From assembly GCA_027532905.1 (NCBI GenBank), contig JAPZUA010000005.1, forward strand, positions 124,001 through 188,000: a DNA stretch of 64,000 nt. The letters are read 5' to 3'. Shown one piece after another: positions 1 to 12,245 of this stretch (positions within the stretch are counted from its first letter, which is position 1; every line of letters begins with the position of its first letter). Made by a program: the position numbers and the translations under genes. The stretch is from Magnetospirillum sp. Lineage in GTDB: Bacteria > Pseudomonadota > Alphaproteobacteria > CACIAM-22H2. The notes under the pieces are model-generated. The model ran no database searches, was not told the DNA's origin, and saw only the letters and a program-made list of their open reading frames with translations.

Positions 1-1
1 G

Positions 2-832
2 CCGCTGATGGCGCAAGCGCAGGCCCCGCAATTGGCGCAAGCGCAAGCTCCGGTGCGCGAGATCGTGCAGATCGCAGGCAATGTCTATCGCTTCCGCAAC
101 AATTTCCATTTCTCGGTTTTTGCGGTCACACCGGCGGGCGTGGTCGCGACCGACCCGATCAATGCCGACGCCGCGACGTGGCTCAAAAACGAGTTGCGCA
201 CAAGATTCAACCAAGCCGTGCGCTATCTCGTCTACAGCCACGACCATCCCGACCATATCAACGGCGGCGAAGTCTTCGCCGATACCGCGACCGTGGTGGC
301 GCATGCCCGCGCGCGCGACAAGATCCGCGACGAGCGCCGCCGCACGGCCCCGGTCAACATCGCCTTCAGCGAAGCGCTGACGCTGGAGCTCGGCGGCACC
401 GTGGTCGAGCTCGAATATGTCGGGCGCAACCATTCGGACAATTCGCTCGTGGTGCGTTTCCCGGCCGCGCGCACGTTGTTTGCGGTCGATTTCATCCCGG
501 TCGAATCGGTCGCCTTCCGCGACCTGCACGAGGGCTACGTGGAAGAATGGTTCGACTCGCTCAAGCGCGTCGAGGCGATGGATTTCGACCTGCTGGCGCC
601 CGGCCACGGGCCGATGGGCACCAAGGCGCATGTGCGCCAGTTCCGCGAATACATGGAAACGATCCGCGACGGCGTGCTTGCCGGCTTGCGCGCCGGCCGC
701 AGCCTCGAAGAAATCCGCCCGAGCATCGATCTTTCGAAATACGCGAGCTGGGCCGGCTACGCGCAGATGCGCGATCTCAATATCGACGGCATGCATCGCT
801 ACTACACGCTCTTCAGCCGCCGCAGCGGCTAA
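2..832 (+). CDS. MBL-fold metallo-hydrolase, 5' end cut off by window start
   Basis: This is a metallo-beta-lactamase superfamily hydrolase whose substrate cannot be read from the sequence. Counting from the ATG at position 8, the zinc-binding motif HxHxDH is at H78-D79-H80-P81-D82-H83. Further metal ligands are probably H142 (NHSDNS), D161 (AVDF) and H200 (APGHG). The frame stays open upstream to the window edge. The first residues are an Ala/Gln-rich stretch that resembles the end of a Sec signal peptide, so the true start probably lies before the window and the enzyme is probably periplasmic. The DUF1194 gene begins five bases after its stop codon, so the two are likely co-transcribed. Confidence 0.8.
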   Translation, partial: PLMAQAQAPQLAQAQAPVREIVQIAGNVYRFRNNFHFSVFAVTPAGVVATDPINADAATWLKNELRTRFNQAVRYLVYSHDHPDHINGGEVFADTATVVAHARARDKIRDERRRTAPVNIAFSEALTLELGGTVVELEYVGRNHSDNSLVVRFPAARTLFAVDFIPVESVAFRDLHEGYVEEWFDSLKRVEAMDFDLLAPGHGPMGTKAHVRQFREYMETIRDGVLAGLRAGRSLEEIRPSIDLSKYASWAGYAQMRDLNIDGMHRYYTLFSRRSG

Positions 833-836
833 GCCC

Positions 837-1553
837 ATGCGCCTCACGCCCAAGCACCTCACCAGACGCGAATTCGGACTGGGCGCACTTGGTTTGGCCG
901 CCGCAACGCCGCTTGCCGCCCAAAGCGCCAATGTCGATCTGCTGCTCGTGTTGCTGAACGACGGCTCGGGCTCGATCGACGAAGACGAATACCGGCTGCA
1001 GCGCGAGGGTACCGCCGCCGCCATCGAACGGCCGGAGATCGTGAACGCGATCCTGCGTTTGCCCACGCGCGCCATCGCGGTTGCCTACGGCGAATGGGGT
1101 TCGCCGCGCGAACCTGCGATCATCCTGCCCTGGGCGCGCATTGCGAGTGCGGACGATGCCGCCGACTTCGCCGACCGCCTGGTGGCGGCCCCGCGCGTGC
1201 GCCAAAGCTGGAACGCGATCGGCGACGCGATCGCCATCGCAACCGACCTCATCGCGGTGGCACCCTTCCGCAGCCCGCGCGCCACGATCGACATTGCGGG
1301 CGACGGCCCGGACATGCGCAGCGCCATCCTGCCGGCCCCTGCCGCCCGCGACCGCGCGGTTGCCGCCGGCATCACGATCAATGCGCTCGCCATCGCCTCG
1401 CCGGGCTCGGGCTCGGCCATGCCGATCGAGCGCCTGCGCGCGAGCTACGAAGAAAACGTCATCGGCGGCCTCGGCGCCTTCGTGATGACGGCCAGCGACC
1501 GCAACGATTTCGCCTACGCGATCTTCAACAAAATGGCGCGCGAATTGGCGTGA
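837..1553 (+). CDS. Tat-exported DUF1194 (VWA-like) protein
   Basis: This 238-residue protein has a twin-arginine signal near its N-terminus (R10-R11-E-F-G-L-G, then a hydrophobic Ala/Leu stretch ending in AAQS). It is followed by a DUF1194 domain that resembles a von Willebrand A fold. A MIDAS-type DxSxS motif is visible at D42-G-S-G-S46, and the length suits the family. The frame is open far upstream, but the ATG at 837 gives a proper signal peptide and follows the previous stop by only five bases, so I chose it. The function is not established. Export, probably folded, and a possible divalent-metal site are inferred from motifs. Confidence 0.8.
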   Translation: MRLTPKHLTRREFGLGALGLAAATPLAAQSANVDLLLVLLNDGSGSIDEDEYRLQREGTAAAIERPEIVNAILRLPTRAIAVAYGEWGSPREPAIILPWARIASADDAADFADRLVAAPRVRQSWNAIGDAIAIATDLIAVAPFRSPRATIDIAGDGPDMRSAILPAPAARDRAVAAGITINALAIASPGSGSAMPIERLRASYEENVIGGLGAFVMTASDRNDFAYAIFNKMARELA

Positions 1554-1580
1554 GGGCGGGCGACGCTCTCCGACCCTAGT

Positions 1581-1964
1581 TCAAGGCGTAGGGCCGCTGG
1601 AACCACCATCGGGTTCGCCGAACTCTCTCTTCGAGGCAATTCCCGCGCTGTCCAGAACCGCATATTCGCGGGGCGACAATGCAGCGACTATTTCGAGAAT
1701 TCGAACGGCGAGATCGAGCACGACGCTTCGCCTGTTGGTCGGCAAGACGAGTATCGAAAGCGTGCTGTCGGAGAGATTCTGCTGGGCGTACATGTTCTTG
1801 TCTGCAGTGATCAGCAGATCGTAGCTGCCTTCCATTTGGGAAAGCAACTTGCCGTTCTTTACGGTCTTCCATCCGATATCTTTGTCGTTGACCGACTTGA
1901 CGACATGCCCCGGAAGCAAGGGCTTCAATTGGATCGGTATGTTCTCGTCGAGAAGAATTCTCAC
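1581..1964 (-). CDS. DUF5615 PIN-like protein, putative toxin
   Basis: This 127-residue protein begins VRILLDENIP, the typical opening of DUF5615. That family is PIN-like and occurs as the toxin-like half of small two-gene modules. Acidic residues that could bind metal are visible in LLDEN and in LLITADKNM. I chose the GTG at 1964-1962 because it overlaps the stop of the upstream DUF433 gene (GTGA), the usual sign of translational coupling, and because a longer ATG start would add residues outside the domain. Nuclease activity is inferred from the family only. Confidence 0.75.
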   Translation of the reverse strand: MRILLDENIPIQLKPLLPGHVVKSVNDKDIGWKTVKNGKLLSQMEGSYDLLITADKNMYAQQNLSDSTLSILVLPTNRRSVVLDLAVRILEIVAALSPREYAVLDSAGIASKREFGEPDGGSSGPTP

Positions 1965-2170
1965 GTAGGTTCGCTTTTGACCGTCGCACAAGCGGCCGCA
2001 AGACACGCGACGAGATCGTCCCGATTGAGACTGGGATAGGACTGGACGATTTCGTCTATCGTGAGTCCGTCCTCGAGATTTTCAAACAGAACTTCGACCG
2101 GAACCCGCGTTCCGCGAAAAACCGGGCGCCCGCTCAGAACATCTGGATCGCGAACGACAATTTCCGCCAT
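1961..2170 (-). CDS. DUF433 protein, putative antitoxin
   Basis: This 69-residue protein matches the DUF433 pattern: IVVRDPDVLSGRPVFRGTRVPVEVL early, then an acidic helix and EIVQSYPSLNRDDL. DUF433 proteins carry a small DNA-binding-like fold and are usually encoded directly upstream of DUF5615 or PIN-type partners, as here. The start is supported by a strong ribosome-binding site (GGAGG, five bases before the ATG). The stop overlaps the partner's GTG. It probably acts as the antitoxin and self-repressor of the pair, which is inferred from family context and not shown. Confidence 0.75.
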   Translation of the reverse strand: MAEIVVRDPDVLSGRPVFRGTRVPVEVLFENLEDGLTIDEIVQSYPSLNRDDLVACLAAACATVKSEPT

Positions 2171-2311
2171 TTACGCCTCCAAGAGCCGATTTTTGCGATT
2201 GCATTAGCTTCATCTTAGCCGTCGCATGCGCAGGCATCAACCGCGTAGCCCGGATCGAAAGCGCAACCGCTAGCGCCGCGAGTGCGCGCGACATCAGGTG
2301 CCCCCCAAACG

Positions 2312-2340
2312 AAAAACCCCGCCCGGTTGCCCGGGCGGGG
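2312..2340 (-). terminator. Intrinsic terminator after ilvC
   Basis: A perfect 10-bp stem, CCCCGCCCGG / CCGGGCGGGG, closes a four-base loop. Read leftwards it is followed directly by five T residues. It lies about 30 bases beyond the ilvC stop codon and should end the ilv transcript. Confidence 0.9.
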
Positions 2341-2369
2341 CTCTGTCGTCGTAGATCGTCGAGAGAGGC

Positions 2370-3963
<1,594 letters not shown>

Positions 3964-4018
3964 GGCGATCTATTCTCTATTTCTTGGGATGCGGCAGGGT
4001 CGAAAGCGGTACCGGCCC

Positions 4019-5848
<1,830 letters not shown>

Positions 5849-5912
5849 TTTGGGTTCCTTTCAAGCACGGGCAAAATCGGGACCGGGACCATATTCGCCG
5901 CGTCCCAGCCCG

Positions 5913-6854
5913 TCAACGGATTTGTTTAACAAACGTGCGAATCTGACCCATCAGACTTTCCGAATATTGCGCATCGAAGCGCAGCGCATGTTTCATCTGG
6001 CCGCGGAACCAGGTCGCCTGGCGCTTGGCAAATTTCGCCGTCGCGAGGCTCAACATATTGATCACACTATCAAAATCGTACTGCCCAGCGAGATGCCCAG
6101 CGAATTCGCGCACGCCCAAGGCGCGCATGGCGGGCAGCGTGTCGGGCAGGTTTTGGGCAAGCAGGGCGCGCACCTCGTCCAAAGCGCCGTTTTCTGCCAT
6201 TTTGCGCGTGCGCGCCGCAATGGCCGCCCGATGCGCCTCGCGCGGCGGCAGCAACACGAGCGTGGGCCATGTCGCGACCATAAGCGGGTCGGCCGCTTGA
6301 AAGTCGGACAGCGTGCGGCCGGTGGCTTCGACGACCTCATAGGCGCGCAGCATGCGCTGGCTGTCAGCCATCGTGAGCTTGGCACCCGCAACGGGATCAC
6401 GCGCCGCAAGCTCGGCATGGAATGCGGCCGCACCGATGTCGGAAAATCTGGCGCGAACGGCGTCGCGGATTTCAGGCGGGATCGGCGGCACGTGGCTCAA
6501 ACCCTCGACCAGCATTTTGAGATACATGCCGGTCCCGCCGCAGACGACCGCAAGTTTCCCTGCGGCGTTTGCAGCCGCGATTTCGGCCAAGGCCGCTTGG
6601 CGCCAGCGCCCGACCGTGCCGTGCGAGGCGGCCTTCCACACGCCGTAGAGACGATGCGGCACAGCGGCTTCGTCTGCGCGCGACGGGCGCGCGGTCAGCA
6701 CGTCGAGCTCGGCGTAGAGCTGCATCGAATCCGCGTTGATCACCACGCCGTCGAATTCGCGCGCGATCGCCATCGCAAGAGCCGATTTGCCCGACGCGGT
6801 CGGGCCCGCGACGATGAGCGCATCGGGCTTGCGCTCGCCCACCGGCTTCACCAT
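5913..6854 (-). CDS. miaA: tRNA dimethylallyltransferase
   Basis: This 313-residue enzyme transfers a dimethylallyl group to N6 of A37 in tRNAs that read codons starting with U. The P-loop is GPTASGKS (residues 17-24). The conserved NADSMQLY (D42) and GGTGMYLKML follow. The C-terminal part contains the conserved KRQATWFRGQ. It runs leftwards and ends about 60 bases before the ilvB start. serB begins 13 bases away on the other strand, so the two genes are divergent and must share a very small promoter region. Confidence 0.96.
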   Translation of the reverse strand: MVKPVGERKPDALIVAGPTASGKSALAMAIAREFDGVVINADSMQLYAELDVLTARPSRADEAAVPHRLYGVWKAASHGTVGRWRQAALAEIAAANAAGKLAVVCGGTGMYLKMLVEGLSHVPPIPPEIRDAVRARFSDIGAAAFHAELAARDPVAGAKLTMADSQRMLRAYEVVEATGRTLSDFQAADPLMVATWPTLVLLPPREAHRAAIAARTRKMAENGALDEVRALLAQNLPDTLPAMRALGVREFAGHLAGQYDFDSVINMLSLATAKFAKRQATWFRGQMKHALRFDAQYSESLMGQIRTFVKQIR

Positions 6855-6866
6855 GATCCCGCCGCC

Positions 6867-7760
6867 ATGAAGCTTGTCCTTGTCCTGACTGCCGATCCCG
6901 CGAAACCCGCACTCGATGCGGCCACGCTTGCCGAATTCGCCGCCGCATTCGGGCCGGCGCGCATCCTCGCCCCCGGCATTGCCGCCGAGCTTTACCCGAA
7001 CGACGAAGATCCTGCACGCATTCTGGCGACTTCTCGAACGCTGGTGGGCGCGCGCGCCATCGACGCCAATGTGGTACCCGCACTGGGCCGCAAAAAGCGC
7101 CTACTCGTGGCCGACATGGAATCGACCCTCATCGAAAACGAAATGCTCGACGATCTGGCCGAGCGCTTGGGCATCGGCCCGCATGTGGCCGCGATCACGC
7201 GCCGTGCCATGAACGGCGAGCTCGATTTCCGTTCAGCCCTCACCGAACGCGTCGGCCTGCTCAAAGGCCACGACGAAGCACTGCTGGCGCAAGCGGCCGA
7301 GGGTATCCGCATCGTGCCGGGTGCCGCCACGCTTGCCGCGACGATGGCGGCCAATGGGGCGCTGACCGCGATCGTCTCGGGCGGATTTACGTTCTATACG
7401 TCGCGCATGCGCCGCCAACTCGGCTTCGCGCGCGACTACGCCAACACGCTCAACGTCGAAAACGGCAAGCTTCTCGGAACCGTCGCCGAGCCCATCCTGG
7501 GCCGCGAAGCAAAACTCGCCACGCTCGAAAAGCTCGCGGCCGAAATCGAAGCGCCGCTCGAGGCGACGCTCAGCGTCGGCGACGGTGCCAACGACCTTGC
7601 GATGCTGGGGGCGGCAGGCTTCGGCGTGGCGTTCCGCGCCAAACCGGCGGTCGCCGCCCAAGCGCGCCTCAACATCGTGCATTGCGACCTGACCGCCCTA
7701 TTGTATCTGCAAGGCTACGCGGCAAACGAGTTCGCAGCCCCCAAAGAGGCGTTCGCATGA
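6867..7760 (+). CDS. serB: Phosphoserine phosphatase (SerB), with DMEST motif
   Basis: This 297-residue HAD-family phosphatase catalyses the last step of serine synthesis, O-phosphoserine to serine. An N-terminal regulatory-like region (about residues 1-75) precedes the HAD core. The nucleophile motif reads D83-M-E85-S-T, where most SerB proteins have DMDST, so the general acid/base Asp is replaced by Glu. The other motifs look intact: SGGFTFY (serine/threonine motif), the C-terminal Lys region and GDGANDLAML. The frame is open upstream, but the ATG at 6867 gives the usual length. Its stop overlaps the ubiX start (ATGA). Confidence 0.9.
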   Translation: MKLVLVLTADPAKPALDAATLAEFAAAFGPARILAPGIAAELYPNDEDPARILATSRTLVGARAIDANVVPALGRKKRLLVADMESTLIENEMLDDLAERLGIGPHVAAITRRAMNGELDFRSALTERVGLLKGHDEALLAQAAEGIRIVPGAATLAATMAANGALTAIVSGGFTFYTSRMRRQLGFARDYANTLNVENGKLLGTVAEPILGREAKLATLEKLAAEIEAPLEATLSVGDGANDLAMLGAAGFGVAFRAKPAVAAQARLNIVHCDLTALLYLQGYAANEFAAPKEAFA

Positions 7761-8329
7761 CCAAACGGCTTGTTGTCGGCATTTCGGGCGCATCGGGGGC
7801 GATCTACGGCGTGCGCGCGTTGCAAGCGCTGAAAGCCGCCGGCATCGAAACGCATCTCGTGATGACCAAAACCGCGGCCATGACGCTCGCCTACGAGACC
7901 GAATGGACCGCGCGCGAAGTGACCGCACTTGCCGACGTCGTGCATTCTTCCGAGGATTTGGGGGCGGCGATTTCGTCGGGCTCGTTCAAGACGCTCGGCA
8001 TGCTCGTGGCCCCGTGCTCGATGCGCTCGGTCTCCGAGATCGCCTACGGCAACACGACAGGCCTGCTCACGCGCGCGGCCGACGTGCAATTGAAAGAACG
8101 CCGCCGCGTGGTGCTGCTGGCGCGCGAAGCGCCCTTGCATGTGGGCCATCTGCGGGCCCTCACGCAGGCCGCCGAAATCGGGGCAGTGATCCTGCCGCCG
8201 GTCCCGGCCTTCTACGCCAAACCCAAGACGATCGACGATCTCGTGGCGCACACGGTGGGCCGCGCCCTCGACCTGTTCGACATCGACACCGGCCTCGTCA
8301 AACGCTGGGGCGAAACGCCCAGCGTTTGA
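7757..8329 (+). CDS. ubiX: Flavin prenyltransferase UbiX
   Basis: This 190-residue UbiX-family protein makes prenylated FMN, the cofactor of UbiD decarboxylases in ubiquinone synthesis. The N-terminus is typical (RLVVGISGASGAIYGVRAL). It is followed by the conserved APCSMRSVSEIAYG and by the LLAREAPLHVGHLRAL stretch. Its ATG overlaps the serB stop by four bases, so the two are translationally coupled. There is no ubiD in the window, so the partner decarboxylase must be elsewhere. Confidence 0.96.
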   Translation: MTKRLVVGISGASGAIYGVRALQALKAAGIETHLVMTKTAAMTLAYETEWTAREVTALADVVHSSEDLGAAISSGSFKTLGMLVAPCSMRSVSEIAYGNTTGLLTRAADVQLKERRRVVLLAREAPLHVGHLRALTQAAEIGAVILPPVPAFYAKPKTIDDLVAHTVGRALDLFDIDTGLVKRWGETPSV

Positions 8330-8342
8330 ACGAAGGCCCGCG

Positions 8343-9947
8343 TCAGCCGCGCGGTTCGACCGGCAAGCCCACGAAGCGCTGCTCGCCGCCGCGCTCGACC
8401 ATAATCAGCACCGAGCGGCGGCCTTGGGTGCGCTGCTCGCGCACCTTGTCCTGAACCTGGCCGGGCTGGGCGACTTCGGTCTGCGCCACTTCGACGATCA
8501 CGTCGCCTGGACGAATGCCGCGCTCCTGCGCGACCGAGCCGTCGACGACAGCCGTCACCACCACGCCGCGCTGGCGCTCGGGCAATTGGAAGCGCTGGCG
8601 CAGTTCGGGCGACACGGGCGCGAGCGTCATGCCGAGCACGTCGAGCTCGTTGCGCGGCGCGCCCGGTGCGGGCTGGCCCGGTGTGGGACGGGCACCCGGG
8701 GCCGCTTGGGCCGCCTGCTCGTCTTCGAGCTCGCCCAACGTCACGTCGAGCGTCACGATGCCGCGATTGCGCCACACCTCGACCTTCACGCTTTTTTCGA
8801 CCGGCGTTTCGGCCACGAGGCGCGGCAGGCGGCGCATGTCGGTCACGTCCTTGCCGTCGAACTTCACGATGACGTCGCCCGCACGGATGTTCGACTTGGC
8901 GGCGGGGCCGTTGTCGGGCACGCGCGCCACGAGGGCCCCACGCGCCTTGTCGAGGCCCACGCCCTCGGCGATTTCGTCGGTGACACTCTGGATGTTCACG
9001 CCGAGCCAGCCGCGCCGCACGCGGCCGTCTTTGCGCAATTGCGCGACCACGTTCGTCGCGATCGAAGACGGGATCGAGAAGCCGATGCCGACCGAGCCGC
9101 CGGTCGGCGAATAGATCGCCGTGTTGACGCCGATCACGTCGCCCTGGAGATTGAACAAGGGCCCGCCCGAATTGCCGCGATTGATCGAGGCGTCGGTCTG
9201 CAGGAAATCGTCGTAGGGGCCTGCGTTGATATCGCGCTGGCGTGCGGAGATGATGCCTTGCGTGACCGTACCGCCAAGCCCAAAGGGGTTCCCGATCGCC
9301 ACGACCCAGTCGCCGACACGCGATCTGTCGCTGTCGCCGAAACGCACGAAGGGCAGCGGCGTACGGCTCTCGACCTTCAACAAGGCGAGGTCGGTGCGCG
9401 CATCCTTGCCCACGAGCTTGGCCGTGAGGGTCTGGTTGTCGTGGAAGACGACGCGGATTTCCTCGGCACCGTCGATCACATGGTTGTTCGTCACGATGAA
9501 GCCGGCCGCATCGACGACGAAGCCCGAGCCCAGCGACTGGCCGCGGCGCTGCTGCGGCTGATCGGGGCCGCGACCCTGGCGGTTCTCGAACTCGCGGAAG
9601 AATTCCTCGAACGGCGAGCCCGGCGGAAATTGCGGCTGCCCATCGGGGCGGCGCTGCTGCGGCCCTTGGCCCTGCGGCCCCTGCCCGCGCGGACCCGCCT
9701 GCGCGGCTTGGGCCGTGACGACCTGGATGTTCACGACCGCCGGCAGCAACCGCTCGGCCAAATCGGCGAACGTGTTGGGCGCCAGCGTGTTGGGCACGGC
9801 GCGGCCCGGGCTCTGCGATGTGGGCGCTTGGGCCTGTGCCTGCACGGCAAAAGGCTGGGCCAGGGCCAAGGTCAGAACGAGGGCAGCGGAAGCGAGGGCG
9901 CGGACGATCACGGATCGGAACTCCCTGAAAACATTTGAACCGACCAA
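8343..9947 (-). CDS. degP: DegP/HtrA-type (Do family) periplasmic serine protease
   Basis: This 534-residue protease and chaperone handles misfolded envelope proteins. An N-terminal signal peptide (hydrophobic about residues 14-30, ending in AVQAQA) is followed by a trypsin-like domain. The catalytic triad is H156 (TNNHV), D186 (RTDLALL) and S260 (NRGNSGGP). Two PDZ domains follow, at about residues 300-390 and 440-525. The region around residues 85-138 is a low-complexity Gly/Pro/Gln/Arg insert that corresponds to the flexible loop region. It points towards ubiX and ends 13 bases after the ubiX stop on the opposite strand. Confidence 0.95.
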   Translation of the reverse strand: MVGSNVFREFRSVIVRALASAALVLTLALAQPFAVQAQAQAPTSQSPGRAVPNTLAPNTFADLAERLLPAVVNIQVVTAQAAQAGPRGQGPQGQGPQQRRPDGQPQFPPGSPFEEFFREFENRQGRGPDQPQQRRGQSLGSGFVVDAAGFIVTNNHVIDGAEEIRVVFHDNQTLTAKLVGKDARTDLALLKVESRTPLPFVRFGDSDRSRVGDWVVAIGNPFGLGGTVTQGIISARQRDINAGPYDDFLQTDASINRGNSGGPLFNLQGDVIGVNTAIYSPTGGSVGIGFSIPSSIATNVVAQLRKDGRVRRGWLGVNIQSVTDEIAEGVGLDKARGALVARVPDNGPAAKSNIRAGDVIVKFDGKDVTDMRRLPRLVAETPVEKSVKVEVWRNRGIVTLDVTLGELEDEQAAQAAPGARPTPGQPAPGAPRNELDVLGMTLAPVSPELRQRFQLPERQRGVVVTAVVDGSVAQERGIRPGDVIVEVAQTEVAQPGQVQDKVREQRTQGRRSVLIMVERGGEQRFVGLPVEPRG

Positions 9948-10090
9948 GTATGCCCGATCAGCCGGGCGTCGGTCGATCCCCTATAGATAGGCGGAAAAAT
10001 GGCGAAAACAGGGCACCCGCAGACAAATCTTTTTAGCGCATGCTCGAAGACGTCGATGGAACCAGCACCAAAATCGCGTGACCAGAATTC

Positions 10091-10118
10091 AAAAAAAACG
10101 GGGCCCGAAGGCCCCGTT
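10091..10118 (-). terminator. Intrinsic terminator after hflC
   Basis: A 9-bp stem, AACGGGGCC / GGCCCCGTT, closes on a TTCG tetraloop when read leftwards and is followed by a run of T. It lies about 25 bases past the hflC stop. The rightward strand also ends in a short T run, so it may work both ways and shield degP from hflKC transcription. Confidence 0.88.
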
Positions 10119-10143
10119 TTCCTGTCTGCCGTTGCGGGCGTCT

Positions 10144-11034
10144 TCAGCGTCGGGCGGGGGCCGGCGCGTTGACGCCGCGTTCGCGGAAATAGCGGAAGAA
10201 CTCGCTGTCCGGCGAGAGCACGATCGTGGCGTTGGTGTCGCCGATGGCCCGGCGATACGCCTCGAGGCTGCGCCAGAAGGCGTAGAACTCCGCATTGGCA
10301 TTGTAGGTACGCGCGTAGATGTCGGCGGCTTCCTTGTCGCCTTCGGCGCGCGTGACCGACGCCTGGCGCTGGGCTTCCGCCAGCAGCACCGTGCGCTCGC
10401 GGTCGGCTTCGGCGCGGATGCGCTGGGCCCCTTCCGCACCTTCGGCACGCGCCTGGCGCGCTTCGCGCTCGCGCTCGGTCTGCATGCGCGCGTAGATCGC
10501 GTTCGAGTTGTCGGGCGGCAGGTCGGCACGCATGATGCGCACATCCACCACTTCGATGCCGAAATTGCGCGTCTCGCCGACCACGCCCGCCGTGATCTGG
10601 CGCATGAGGTCCGAACGCCGGTCGGTGAGCAGTGCCTGCAACGGCACGCCGCCGAACGTGTTCTGCAGGTTCGACTGCACGGCATTGGCCAAGCGCTGGC
10701 GCATGCCGAACTCGTTGCGCGCGGTCGTGAAGAAGGCAAGCGGATCGACGATGCGGTAGCGCGCGAACACGTCCACCACCACGCGGTTCTGGTCGCCCAG
10801 CACGATTTCGCGCGGCGTGTCGTCGAAATCGAGCAAGCGCTTCTCGAAATAGAGCACGTTCTGGACGAAGGGCAGCTTGAACTGCAGGCCCGGATCCTTG
10901 ACCACGCGCACGGGTGCGCCGAACTGCAGCACGAGCGCCTGTTTGTCCTGCGCCACCGTGAAGAAGGCGTTGATGGCCGCAAACAGCACCGCCACGAGGG
11001 CGACGGCTGCGACGATGAGACGGGTCTGGTTCAT
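10144..11034 (-). CDS. hflC: HflC, subunit of the FtsH-modulating HflKC complex
   Basis: This 296-residue inner-membrane protein has one N-terminal membrane segment (about residues 5-24) and an SPFH/prohibitin (band 7) domain on the periplasmic side. It ends in a charged, Ala/Glu/Arg-rich helical region (about residues 185-245). With HflK it forms the large cage that controls the membrane protease FtsH. I chose the ATG at 11034 because it begins a clean membrane anchor and overlaps the hflK stop (ATGA). The upstream frame runs inside hflK and is not real. Confidence 0.95.
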   Translation of the reverse strand: MNQTRLIVAAVALVAVLFAAINAFFTVAQDKQALVLQFGAPVRVVKDPGLQFKLPFVQNVLYFEKRLLDFDDTPREIVLGDQNRVVVDVFARYRIVDPLAFFTTARNEFGMRQRLANAVQSNLQNTFGGVPLQALLTDRRSDLMRQITAGVVGETRNFGIEVVDVRIMRADLPPDNSNAIYARMQTEREREARQARAEGAEGAQRIRAEADRERTVLLAEAQRQASVTRAEGDKEAADIYARTYNANAEFYAFWRSLEAYRRAIGDTNATIVLSPDSEFFRYFRERGVNAPAPARR

Positions 11035-12245
11035 CGTGCGGCTCCTTGCGGGGTAGCGACCGAGGGCGTTTGGTTCGGCATGGCGCTCGTCGAGGGAGCC
11101 GTCGAAACGGGGGCCGCGGGGGCCGGACGGCGCAGCAAATCGCCGAGCGGCAGGATGGGCACCACGCTCTGGTTCTGGCCGGGGCCGCCATTCTGGTCGA
11201 GGATGACCTTCTGGTTGCCGCGCAGCACCTGCTCCATCATCTCGAGATAGAGACGCTGGCGCGTGACTTCGGGTGCGGATGCGTAGGCCGCGAGCAAGGC
11301 TTCGTAGCCAGCGATGTCGCCCTGGGCGCGGGCCACGACCTGCTGGCGGTAGCCTTCCGATTCCTGGATCAGGCGCTGGGCTTCGCCGCGTGCGCGCGGC
11401 ACGATGTCGTTGCGGTAGGCTTCGGCTTCGTTGCGCGCCCGCTCGCGGTCCTGGTTGGCGCGCTGCACGTCGCGGAACGCGTCGATGACCTGGGCCGGCG
11501 GTTCGACCGCGCGGAACTGCACCTGCTCGATCGCAATGCCCGCATCGTAGAAATCGAGGATGCCCTGCATCGTCGTGCGGACGCGCGTTTCGACCGCGTT
11601 GCGGTTCGTGAAGATGGCGGTCGCCGTCGTCTGGCCCACCACTTCGCGCATGCCGGCCTCGGCCACGGCTTTGACCGAGGCTTCGGGCTGGGCAATGTTG
11701 AACAGGAACTTGGCGGCATCCTGGATGCGCCACTGCACGGTGAAGCGCACGTCCAAGATGTTCGCGTCGCCCGTCAGCATCAGGCTTTCATCCAGCATCG
11801 TGCGGTCGCGACGCGCCTCTTGCCCGTCGCGGAAGCCGATATTGAGCTGGTTGACCTGCAGAACGTTGGGCTGGATCACCGACTCGACCGGATACGGCAC
11901 ATGCCAATTGAGGCCCGGATAGGTGATGCGCTCCATCTCGCCGAAGCGCAGCACGACGCCGACATTGGCGGGCTCGACGCGGTAGAAGCCCGTGAGCAAC
12001 CACATCGCCACAAGCGCGATGAAACCGATGGCAAGGCCGCGCCCTGCCCCCATGCCGCCCGGCAAAACTTCGCGCAGGCGCTGCTGGCCTTGGCGGATGA
12101 TGTCCTCGAAATCCGGGCCTTTGCCGCCGCCGCCGAATGGACCCCCGCCGCCGCCGTTGTTGCCCCCCGGGCGTCCGCCCCAAGGGTTGTTCGGTTTTTG
12201 GCCGCTGCCCCACGGGCCGCCGCCACCACCTTGATTCCACGGCAT
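11031..12245 (-). CDS. hflK: HflK, subunit of the FtsH-modulating HflKC complex
   Basis: This 404-residue partner of HflC has a cytoplasmic N-terminal tail rich in Gly, Pro, Trp and Asn (residues 1-45). A membrane segment at about 69-87 and an SPFH domain (RVEPANVGVVLRFGE onward) follow, then an alpha-helical region with REARNEAEAYR-like charge. Its C-terminus is Pro/Ala/Thr-rich. The ATG at 12245 has AAGGA upstream and starts the characteristic MPWNQGGGGG. It forms a two-gene operon with hflC and ends at the terminator near 10.1 kb. The mrp gene is divergent. Confidence 0.95.
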   Translation of the reverse strand: MPWNQGGGGGPWGSGQKPNNPWGGRPGGNNGGGGGPFGGGGKGPDFEDIIRQGQQRLREVLPGGMGAGRGLAIGFIALVAMWLLTGFYRVEPANVGVVLRFGEMERITYPGLNWHVPYPVESVIQPNVLQVNQLNIGFRDGQEARRDRTMLDESLMLTGDANILDVRFTVQWRIQDAAKFLFNIAQPEASVKAVAEAGMREVVGQTTATAIFTNRNAVETRVRTTMQGILDFYDAGIAIEQVQFRAVEPPAQVIDAFRDVQRANQDRERARNEAEAYRNDIVPRARGEAQRLIQESEGYRQQVVARAQGDIAGYEALLAAYASAPEVTRQRLYLEMMEQVLRGNQKVILDQNGGPGQNQSVVPILPLGDLLRRPAPAAPVSTAPSTSAMPNQTPSVATPQGAAR

